Source: Paraflavisolibacter caeni (lineage in GTDB: Bacteria; Bacteroidota; Bacteroidia; Chitinophagales; Chitinophagaceae). Taken from it: a stretch of DNA of 64,000 nt. Positions 17,256-24,723 of the stretch are shown here, one piece after another. The stretch's first letter is position 1; every line of letters starts with the position of its first letter. The notes beneath the pieces are model-generated. The model was not told where the DNA came from. It worked only from the letters and a program-made list of their open reading frames with translations, and did no database searches. The position numbers and the translations under genes are program-made. The stretch is taken from the NCBI RefSeq assembly GCF_025628885.1, contig NZ_JAOTIF010000008.1, positions 158,458 through 222,457 on the forward strand, read 5' to 3'.

Positions 17256-18875
17256 TCAATACAACTTCACCTGACCATTCAGCTGCTCCTCTTCCAGGTC
17301 CAGCGCCAGCAGGTATTTTTTGATCACATCATCCGAAACCGCCGCACGCTTATTGGTTCTTTGCAACAGTTCCCGCTGCGTCTCTATAATATCCTTACGC
17401 ATCACTTCAAAAGCAGCACGTTCACTATTGTTATTGTCGCTTTCACTTTCGGCAATCATAACATCGCTGTTTTCCAACAGGTGAAGACTGTTTCGCAGCC
17501 GGTCGTAATAAGCCTGCATCAAAGCATTCTGAGCCAACTGGTCATTGTACCGGCGCTCGATCTTCTGCAACGCACACCGGGCCAGGCCCCTCTGCAACCG
17601 CAGGTCCTGTTCGTTTTCCGGCAATTTATAGTCTGGATCCTTGAGATCCGCCATCCGGATCACCAGGGGCAGTGTCAGCCCTTGCAATACCAACGTCACC
17701 AGGATCACTGAAAACGTAATGAACAAAATAAGGTTCCGCTGCGGGAACGGCTCCCCATTGGCCATGTAAACCGGTATGGACAAAGCAGCCGCCAACGACA
17801 CCACACCACGCATGCCGGCCCATCCTAATACCAGTGGCGCCCTGTAACCTGGACTGGCATCAGCGGTTTTGATAAAGCGGCTGACAAACTGGGTAAAGAT
17901 CGGTGTGCCCAGGGCAATCAACAGCCGCGACCCGATGAGGACAGCCGCAACAATCAGGCTGTATTTGATGGCAGCCCACAAACTGATATTGCCCAATTGA
18001 TGCACAATAGTGGGCAGCTGCAGCCCAATCAACATGAACACCAGCCCATTCAAAACAAAGCCGATGATCGACCACACACTGATGCCCCGTATCCGGCTCA
18101 TGGGGCTCAGGATGGTTTGCCGCTGCTGCGCCAGGAAAAGACCTCCGGTAACCACGGCAAGCACACCGGAAAACTGAAAATGCTCCGCAGCAATGTACAT
18201 GATGTAAGGAGAAACAAACGTCAACACAAAATCTACATTCGGCGTTGTCGGCATCCAGCGGTGAATGGCATAAAACACCAGCGCAACGGCAAGTCCGATC
18301 AATGCACCCATCACAATCACCAGCAAAAAATTGGTGGCAGCAGCCTGGAACGAAAACGTACCGGTGACAACAGCAGCCAAAGCATACCGGAACACCACAA
18401 TACTCGATGCATCATTCAGCAAACTCTCACCTTCAATAACAGCCGAAATCCGTTTGGGCACGTCCAGGTCCCGCATGATAGAAGTAGCCGACACAGCATC
18501 CGGTGGCGACACAATGCCACCCAGCAAAAAGCCGAGAGCCAGTGTAAACCCGGGAATAAGACTGCTCGTCACAAAGGCCACAACACTGGCCGTAAGGATC
18601 ACGATAAAAAATGCATAGCTAAATATGATACGCCGCCACTTCCAGAAATCCTTCCAGGAAGTTTGCCAGGCAGCTTCATACAAAATAGGAGGTAGTATGA
18701 TGAGGAAAATAAGCTCCGGCTTAATTTCTATTACCCCTACAGACGGCACCAGGCTCAACAGCAATCCACCCAGCACCAGCACAATGGGATAAGATATCTT
18801 TAATCGTTGTGCCACCATCACCAAAAAACAAATGATGAGCAACAAAACAATATAAGTGATGAAAAAGAAATCCAT
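17256..18875 (-). CDS. Na+/H+ antiporter, CPA1 family
   Basis: 539 residues from the ATG at 18875 (MDFFFITYIVLLL); a second ATG four codons earlier is possible. About twelve membrane helices are followed by a 130-residue cytoplasmic tail. The antiporter signatures are GGIVSPPDAVSATSIM and VIEGESLLNDASSIVVFR, where the acidic residue of the ND pair carries ions. The tail (LQKIERRYNDQLAQNALMQ) is helical, as in bacterial NhaP/YjcE relatives. Role: exchange of Na+ (or K+) for protons across the inner membrane for pH and salt homeostasis. It is monocistronic by spacing. Confidence 0.9.
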   Translation of the reverse strand: MDFFFITYIVLLLIICFLVMVAQRLKISYPIVLVLGGLLLSLVPSVGVIEIKPELIFLIILPPILYEAAWQTSWKDFWKWRRIIFSYAFFIVILTASVVAFVTSSLIPGFTLALGFLLGGIVSPPDAVSATSIMRDLDVPKRISAVIEGESLLNDASSIVVFRYALAAVVTGTFSFQAAATNFLLVIVMGALIGLAVALVFYAIHRWMPTTPNVDFVLTFVSPYIMYIAAEHFQFSGVLAVVTGGLFLAQQRQTILSPMSRIRGISVWSIIGFVLNGLVFMLIGLQLPTIVHQLGNISLWAAIKYSLIVAAVLIGSRLLIALGTPIFTQFVSRFIKTADASPGYRAPLVLGWAGMRGVVSLAAALSIPVYMANGEPFPQRNLILFITFSVILVTLVLQGLTLPLVIRMADLKDPDYKLPENEQDLRLQRGLARCALQKIERRYNDQLAQNALMQAYYDRLRNSLHLLENSDVMIAESESDNNNSERAAFEVMRKDIIETQRELLQRTNKRAAVSDDVIKKYLLALDLEEEQLNGQVKLY

Positions 18876-18919
18876 AGGTATGTACAAGCAATAATACTAC
18901 CAACCTCTACCTTATATGC

Positions 18920-18976
18920 TTTGCCTGGCAATAAAATGTTTCTACCTTAGAGGAACATATCTCCTATACCGCTCCC
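18920..18976 (+). promoter_or_regulatory. Promoter/leader shared by S74 genes, copy 2
   Basis: TTTG at 18920-18923, a 19-base gap and TACCTTAG at 18943-18950 fit the Bacteroidetes promoter layout, with one mismatch in the -7 box. From 18935 to 18976 the sequence repeats the leader before 11648, including TCTACCTTAGAGGAACA, TCTCCT and ATACCG. The leader is over 100 bases long to the start at 19083. Confidence 0.6.
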
Positions 18977-19082
18977 ACCTAAGGATGTATCGCTTTTATA
19001 CGCTACCCTCTGCAACTATATCAATTCACGCTGAAAGACCATATAGCCCATAAAGTAATTCTTCACTTTAAAAGCACTTGCC

Positions 19083-20144
19083 ATGAGAAACACCTTACTA
19101 TTCTTTCTGTTAAGTACTACCGTTGCCACTATGAACCCAAAGGCTCAAAGCTGGGTCAACGGAGGCAATACTCTTTCTGCCAATGGAACCATCGGTACCA
19201 ACTCCAGTCATTCCCTTCTATTTGAAACCAGTGGTGTTGAACGCGGCCGCATCACCAATGGCGGTAACTGGGCCATCGGTTCCACCGGCACCCCTTCCAA
19301 ATTCACCGTCAACAGTGCTTCAGGCGTCAGTCCTTTCAGGGCACAGATTGCAGGCGGCACCAAACTCATAGTCAATGGCAATGGCAGTACATCCATTGGC
19401 AGCTTTACTGCAGGCCCGGCCAATGGTTTGTATGTAGTTGGAAGTGTAGGCATTGGTACAGCCACACCATTCAGAACATTCGAACTTGCAGGAGATCAAA
19501 GATTGACATCTTCAACTTCACCTCGTTACCTGGAATTTCTCAAACCTGGCGCCTCAGCTCCGGACTATAGATTGGAACATTCCAGCGCCGGCAGTTATCT
19601 TTATATAAGTGCTTCCACAAATGATTTCGCCAGCTTTTGCGATATCGCGCGTTTCAGCAACTGTTCGGATACTTATAAATTCACGGTTTATGGTAATGCC
19701 TTAGCCAGTGGGGGTGTCTGGCAAGCCTCTGACCTTAAGCTGAAAAATAACATTGCTGACATGTCCAATGCCATGGACATCATCAATAAACTGAAACCCA
19801 GGACATACTTCTTTAAAACCAATGAGTACAACAAGCTTAATTTGTCTGGCAAAAAGCAATATGGTTTTATCGCACAGGAACTCGAACAAGTAATCCCTGA
19901 ATTAGTAATCACATCAACCGAAGAGACCAGGGACAGCAGCAATGGCGAACGCAATGCAGAAGAAATAAAATCAATCAACTATACAGCGATCATCCCTTTA
20001 CTGGTGAAAGCCGTGCAGGAGCAACAACAAGTGATTAATGAACTGAAGAATGAACTACTGGAATTGAAACAGGCAATGACCAAACTTTCTAATGGACAAA
20101 GCACAAATGCTGATGTAACCAGCGCACAACAGCATCATCACTAA
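19083..20144 (+). CDS. Tail-fibre-like S74 chaperone protein lacking the T9SS domain
   Basis: 353 residues with a signal peptide (MRNTLLFFLLSTTVATM). The next 105 residues are nearly identical to the 11648 protein (WVNGGNTLSANG, SLLFETSGVERGRITNGGNW). A unique middle (FELAGDQRLTSSTSPRYLEF) follows. The S74 chaperone begins at ASDLKLKNNI (Ser216), with a coiled coil at about 310-335. It ends at TSAQQHHH, just where the protein at 2-1276 continues from TSAQ into its T9SS domain. No such domain lies in the 30 bases before the next gene. If exported by its signal peptide it would stay in the periplasm or use another route, so it may be a decaying or donor copy. Confidence 0.82.
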   Translation: MRNTLLFFLLSTTVATMNPKAQSWVNGGNTLSANGTIGTNSSHSLLFETSGVERGRITNGGNWAIGSTGTPSKFTVNSASGVSPFRAQIAGGTKLIVNGNGSTSIGSFTAGPANGLYVVGSVGIGTATPFRTFELAGDQRLTSSTSPRYLEFLKPGASAPDYRLEHSSAGSYLYISASTNDFASFCDIARFSNCSDTYKFTVYGNALASGGVWQASDLKLKNNIADMSNAMDIINKLKPRTYFFKTNEYNKLNLSGKKQYGFIAQELEQVIPELVITSTEETRDSSNGERNAEEIKSINYTAIIPLLVKAVQEQQQVINELKNELLELKQAMTKLSNGQSTNADVTSAQQHHH

Positions 20145-20174
20145 TGCATTGTAAACAATTTTTATACAGATCCA

Positions 20175-21002
20175 TTATCCTTCCAATATCTGCAGATACC
20201 TGTTGAACGACCGGTCAACAATATCCTTTGCACCCTCATGGATATTCATGAATTCAAATGCTCCATACAAACGGTCAAACACTAATGGCTTCACCTGCTC
20301 CACCAGGTGTTCAATAGCACTTTTGCTCAAAGGGATCATATTGGGATAACTGTACATCGCGCTCACTTGCTTCCGGTCCCTGGACACATAAATGGTATCA
20401 CCAGTAAGCAGGGTACCTGCTCCATTAGGGATATGCAGAACAACACTGCCTGGAAAATGACCAGCTGTATGAACAATCCGGACGCCATCCCATAAGGTGA
20501 GCTCAGCACCTTCCCACAGTTGTATATGCGGGTCATGATCCATTACCCACTCCCCATCATTGGCATGCAGGTACACGGGACAGTCAAATACCCCGGCCCA
20601 CTCCACCATCAATCCGTAATAATGCGGATGCGAAATGACAATGGCCTTCAATCCGCCAAGAGCATTGATATAAGCCACAGTTTCTGCGTTGATATAAGGA
20701 AGGCAATCCCACAAAATGTTTCCCGATGAAGCAATCACCAGGTGCGCCCTTTGACCAATCGCAAAGGATGGCATCATGCGCAGGTCATACAGGTTATCAT
20801 GCAGTTTACTGAAGCGGATCGCATAAACCTTAGCAAGCTGCTCATAACTGGTCCACTGTTGTCCCTGGTCACCAATGTATTGCCGGTCATCATTACAAAC
20901 AGGGCAGGCATCAGTACTGCTTTTAGCAGTGGCATAACGGGTACCACAGGTAACGCAGATATTGTTTTGGTTGCTATGGGAAATATGTAATTCAAGCTTC
21001 AT
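20175..21002 (-). CDS. MBL-fold hydrolase-like protein with N-terminal zinc ribbon
   Basis: 275 residues. An N-terminal CVTCG...CPVC zinc ribbon (residues 16-37) precedes a metallo-beta-lactamase fold. The usual HxHxDH is SHPHYYG here: both first-site histidines remain, while the Asp and His of the second site are Tyr and Gly. Later ligands remain: the His of HTAGHFPGS and the Asp of LLTGDTIYV. This suggests a single-metal site or altered chemistry. No signal peptide. Convergent with the S74 gene (30 bases) and divergent from the TonB receptor. The substrate is unknown. Confidence 0.8.
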   Translation of the reverse strand: MKLELHISHSNQNNICVTCGTRYATAKSSTDACPVCNDDRQYIGDQGQQWTSYEQLAKVYAIRFSKLHDNLYDLRMMPSFAIGQRAHLVIASSGNILWDCLPYINAETVAYINALGGLKAIVISHPHYYGLMVEWAGVFDCPVYLHANDGEWVMDHDPHIQLWEGAELTLWDGVRIVHTAGHFPGSVVLHIPNGAGTLLTGDTIYVSRDRKQVSAMYSYPNMIPLSKSAIEHLVEQVKPLVFDRLYGAFEFMNIHEGAKDIVDRSFNRYLQILEG

Positions 21003-21047
21003 ATTCGTTGGTCTTATGTGATCCTGAAATTAATCACTACAGTTCAA

Positions 21048-21075
21048 TTGTATACACATCTAACCTCTACCTTTG
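21048..21075 (+). promoter_or_regulatory. Bacteroidetes-type promoter for the TonB receptor
   Basis: TTG (21048-21050), 17 bases, TACCTTTG (21068-21075): an exact fit to TTG-N17-TAnnTTTG. The expected start of transcription is near 21081, giving a leader of about 50 bases. Confidence 0.7.
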
Positions 21076-21131
21076 CATTTCCTTCAATAAGTCAAACACA
21101 ATGGTGCGCTCTTTGCTCTTAACCTTGTAAC

Positions 21132-23297
21132 ATGAAAAAATTATTAGCAATCCTCGTGCTCCTATGCACCCAATCCACCTGGGCCCAAAATACCCTGATA
21201 ACCAAAGTAACCTCCTCCGATACCCATCAACCCTTAGCAGGCGCTACCATAAGTGTCCCGCAACTGAAAATAACCAAAGCAGCCAACGCCAATGGCGTAG
21301 CCACCATCAACAACCTGCCCGCAGGCAATTATCAAACCCGTCTATCTTATGTAGGCTTCCAGGACACCTCCTTCTCCCTCTCACTGCCCTATAGCGATAC
21401 CCTCTTCATCGAACTGCAACCTGCCGTTAAGGAAGAAGAACAGGTGATCATCAATTCCACCCGCACCAACAACCGAATTGCAGACCTCCCCCTGCGCGTG
21501 GAAGTCCTCGGCACGGAAGAACTGGCGGAAGAATCTGGCATCAAGCCTGGCAATATGGCAAGCCTCCTGGGCGACCTGTCCGTCATCCACATACAAAACA
21601 CTTCCTCTGTTACCGGTAGTAGCATTGTAAGACTCCAGGGCCTTGATGGAAGGTATACCCAACTCCTGAGAGACGGCCTGCCTGTTTATGAAGGGCTCAA
21701 TACCAACTTCGGTATCCTCTCCATTCCGCCCCTTGACCTGAAACAGGTGGAGATCATAAAGGGTTCTGCATCTACCTTGTACGGCGGCGGTGCCATAGCG
21801 GGATTGATCAACTTCATTTCCAAAACACCCAAACAACAACCGGAACTAACGGCCCTGCTAAATCGCTCAACGCTAAAGGAAAACAATGCAAACTTATACT
21901 ACGCGCAAAGGTGGAAGAAGACCGGTCTCACCCTCTTTGCCGGCACCACCATCCAGGATGCCAATGATGTCAACGATGACGGCTTTAGCGACGTGCCCAG
22001 GCTCAGGCAATACAACCTGCACCCTAAATTCTTTATCTATCCCACCGACCGGCAAACGCTGACCATAGGCTACAATGGCACTATAGAAGACAGGAAGGGC
22101 GGCGATATGTACGTGTTGGAACATGAAAAAACCAACGAACACCAATATACAGAAACGGCAAAGAGTAACCGCCACAGTATGGACCTGCAATACAACAACC
22201 GGTTCTCCAACAACGGCAATTTGGTGATCAAAAGCGCAGGCAGCCTGTTCAACCTGGACAATACGGAGCCTGATTTCTCTTTACACGGGCAGCAGTTCAA
22301 TACCTACACTGAAGCCTCCTACAACCAGAAGATCGGCTCCAACGACCTGGTGGCAGGTATCAATTACCTCACAGAAAGCTTTACAAAGAAAAAGGAGGAC
22401 ACATCACAGTTCGTTGATTATAACTACAACACCATCGGTGTATTTGTACAGGACGATTGGCACATCACCGACAAATTCATAGCCGAAGGCGGCATTCGGG
22501 CCGATTACCACAGCGAGTGGGGCTGGTTTGCCCTCCCCCGTATTGCCTTTGCCTACAAACCTATTCACGAACTATCCATCCGCCTGAGTGCCGGCGCTGG
22601 TTATAAGGTCCCCAATGTCTTTACCCAGCAAAGCGAACAGGTTGATCTAAGCGAAATGAATCCCTCAGTGAACAACCTGGAAGCAGAAAGGAGCAAGGGT
22701 ATCAACTGCGACATTAACTACCACACAAAGTGGAACGACTGGGAGTTCACCATCAACCAGGCGCTCTATTATACCCACATCGGCAACACCGTTTTACCGG
22801 TCCTGCAATCCAATGGCAAGTATAGCCTCACCAACCAGCCCTTTAATTCAAAGAGCACTGGTACCGACACCTATGTCCTGCTGGCCTATGGCGCTCTCGA
22901 ACTCTATGCAGGCTACAACCATACCATTGCCCGCTACACCAACGACAAAAACAACTACATCCTGTTTGCTCCCCAGGACAAGTTCGGTTCTACCCTCGCC
23001 TACGAAATAGACGGCAAATGGCGCATGGGTCTCGAATCCGCATGGGTAGGCAACCAGTACATCGAGCCCACTAAAAAAGCCCCCGACTATTGGTTCTGGG
23101 CCGCCATGATCCAAAGAAACCTGGGGAAACACCTGAGCCTCGTACTCAACGGTGAAAACCTCTTCGATGAAAGACAAGGAAAGAATGAACCCTTATATGC
23201 CGGAAACATAACCAATCCCGATTTTCTTCCCATCTGGGGCCTTATTGAAGGCCGGGTCATCAACCTATCAGTGAAATGGACAAACTTCATCCACTAA
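21132..23297 (+). CDS. TonB-dependent outer-membrane receptor
   Basis: 721 residues. The signal peptide ends at STWAQ. Residues 20-105 are a carboxypeptidase-regulatory-like beta domain (PLAGATISVPQ, GFQDTSFS). The plug domain follows at about 115-235 (NSTRTNNRIADLPLRVEV, SASTLYGGGAIAGLINFISK). A 22-strand barrel fills the rest, ending in NLSVKWTNFIH with an aromatic/His end. The plug and barrel resemble the BtuB/CirA/FepA group rather than SusC (too short, no partner SusD). Likely role: uptake of a metal complex or other scarce nutrient. The ligand cannot be named. A good promoter lies at 21048-21075. Confidence 0.92.
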   Translation: MKKLLAILVLLCTQSTWAQNTLITKVTSSDTHQPLAGATISVPQLKITKAANANGVATINNLPAGNYQTRLSYVGFQDTSFSLSLPYSDTLFIELQPAVKEEEQVIINSTRTNNRIADLPLRVEVLGTEELAEESGIKPGNMASLLGDLSVIHIQNTSSVTGSSIVRLQGLDGRYTQLLRDGLPVYEGLNTNFGILSIPPLDLKQVEIIKGSASTLYGGGAIAGLINFISKTPKQQPELTALLNRSTLKENNANLYYAQRWKKTGLTLFAGTTIQDANDVNDDGFSDVPRLRQYNLHPKFFIYPTDRQTLTIGYNGTIEDRKGGDMYVLEHEKTNEHQYTETAKSNRHSMDLQYNNRFSNNGNLVIKSAGSLFNLDNTEPDFSLHGQQFNTYTEASYNQKIGSNDLVAGINYLTESFTKKKEDTSQFVDYNYNTIGVFVQDDWHITDKFIAEGGIRADYHSEWGWFALPRIAFAYKPIHELSIRLSAGAGYKVPNVFTQQSEQVDLSEMNPSVNNLEAERSKGINCDINYHTKWNDWEFTINQALYYTHIGNTVLPVLQSNGKYSLTNQPFNSKSTGTDTYVLLAYGALELYAGYNHTIARYTNDKNNYILFAPQDKFGSTLAYEIDGKWRMGLESAWVGNQYIEPTKKAPDYWFWAAMIQRNLGKHLSLVLNGENLFDERQGKNEPLYAGNITNPDFLPIWGLIEGRVINLSVKWTNFIH

Positions 23298-23917
23298 TAA
23301 GCAAACGTATGTTTAGCGGTCTTTCCAATAACCTTGGTAGAAGCGGCATCAACAGCCCCGCTGACCACGCCGCCGATAAGTGGAACTGCTTTGCTAAGAT
23401 TGATCAGGCCTTCACTACCAAACTTTGACAATAAACGAAAACCCACTTTTTCATTGATCTGCGCAATGGTGTTGCTGCTAATCTTTTGGATCGCACTTTC
23501 AGTAATTTGTCGTCCAACTCGAATGCCAACACTTTTAAGAAGATCAGTTGCGGCGCTCCCCGTTAGGCAGATATAAGCAAGCGATTGCACCTGGTCGCTT
23601 TTGGGATTATACCCCCTCATAATGGCAATAGCAGCCACCATTCTCAGTTGCATAAAAAGAACACTCGAAATATTTGCCGGGATAGCAATAGGCAACGTAA
23701 GCATGCCTCCAATCCCCGTGATAAATCCGGCCGTAGCACACTTTGTCGTTTGCCATTGAATAAGGCTGTCAATGGCCTTTTCCCGATCACTATTCATTTT
23801 CTGGTAATCTCCTGCCAGCATGGACGCCGATTCAACCAATCCAGCTCCATTGATTGCCTTTTCATAAGCCCAGTCAAGAACTTTCATGATAATACCAGGA
23901 TTCTTTACTTCACTCAT
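23294..23917 (-). CDS. EcsC family protein
   Basis: 207 residues. Conserved EcsC features are the segment GFITGIGGMLTLPIAIPANIS, a Gly/Pro-rich hydrophobic hairpin, then LFMQLRMVAAIAIMRGY and the C-terminal KAVPLIGGVVSGAVDAAST. EcsC proteins are peripheral or membrane-inserting; in Bacillus ecsC accompanies an ABC transporter, but the activity is not established. Here the gene is alone. It overlaps the end of the TonB receptor gene by four bases tail to tail. Confidence 0.8.
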   Translation of the reverse strand: MSEVKNPGIIMKVLDWAYEKAINGAGLVESASMLAGDYQKMNSDREKAIDSLIQWQTTKCATAGFITGIGGMLTLPIAIPANISSVLFMQLRMVAAIAIMRGYNPKSDQVQSLAYICLTGSAATDLLKSVGIRVGRQITESAIQKISSNTIAQINEKVGFRLLSKFGSEGLINLSKAVPLIGGVVSGAVDAASTKVIGKTAKHTFAY

Positions 23918-24081
23918 ACAACGGTTTCATTTTTGATACGGTTACTAAATCACATCATGAAAAGCTGAAAGCTTCTTTAAAGTTCTAACAACTTTCTGAA
24001 ATACGTACTTCCAATATCATGCAACTTTCAGAAGCATAGGTCAGAAGATGACATCATTATCTGTTGAATATCGTTATCATA

Positions 24082-24113
24082 CACACCCCCGGTCCGCCTG
24101 AGGCGGAGAGCAT
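24082..24113 (-). repeat. Dispersed intergenic hairpin repeat, diverged copy
   Basis: Read on the minus strand it is GATGCTC, then TCCGCCTCAGGCGGA (perfect six-base stem), then GGGGGTGTG. The flanks match the copy at 1559 and the stem is changed on both sides, i.e. compensated. Confidence 0.55.
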
Positions 24114-24360
24114 CAGCGCACAGGGCCCTGGGTATGGAGGGACTTGGGAATGAGGAATGGTGAATTGGAGGAAAGAGAGAAGGGGGTAGAATGAGGAATA
24201 AAGGGAAGTGTACAATGAGGGGGTTCAAAACTTGGAAGGTGGGGGTTGGTTTTGTACCTTTAGGCCCAGCTCCACTGACTCCGTTCAGGGCTTTTTGGGC
24301 GTTCTGCCTGTAGGTTGTTTTCCCCTTATTTATGAGCATTTGCTCAATTCAGATCGAAGC

Positions 24361-24472
24361 ATAGTCGAAAGATGGTCGAAGGATAGTCGAAGGATGATCG
24401 AAGGATGGTCGAAGTAGCCTAGGCTTAGGTACGGCTTAAGTATAGCTAAAGTACGGCTGATGTACGGAGTAG
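24361..24472 (+). repeat. Two adjoining arrays of 11-base tandem repeats
   Basis: Array A (24361-24414) has five units of consensus ATRGTCGAAGG. Array B (24429-24472) has four units: GTACGGCTTAA, GTATAGCTAAA, GTACGGCTGAT, GTACGGAGTAG. Both keep an exact 11-base period close to one helical turn, with purine-rich ends. They lie about 250 bases before the patatin gene. Confidence 0.75.
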
Positions 24473-24723
24473 ACAGGGAGTAAGTATCCATTCAGCATGG
24501 AGTAAGTAGAGGGAATGGAGGAATGCTGTTGGAATACTTTAGCCCTACTTTAAGTATACTGTATGTATACTGAATCTACGAATGATAGAGGTGAATTCAC
24601 ACATTATACACACCCCTTGCACACCTTATAAATTTATTATATTTTACAATCACTTTACCCTCTCATTTTCCCCTCCCCTATTTAAACAAACCCAAACAAA
24701 GGAATAACCTTAAACACCACATT

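Larger units (their letters stand above)
23918..24723. other. 800-base intergenic region rich in repeats
   Basis: No supported gene. From left to right: an AT-rich part, a diverged hairpin repeat (24082-24113), a purine-rich stretch with GGAATGAGGAATGG-type words (24130-24240), two 11-base tandem arrays (24361-24472), and a pyrimidine-rich leader before the patatin gene. The short frames here encode only repeat-derived low-complexity peptides. Confidence 0.6.

Noticed and set aside
24121..24130. CAGGGCCCTG palindrome in the repeat-rich spacer
   Set aside because: A single 10-base palindrome with no partner site and no known binding protein.
24208..24417. Open frame across the 11-base repeats
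   Set aside because: Its peptide is only the translation of the tandem repeat; no homologous fold or start signal.
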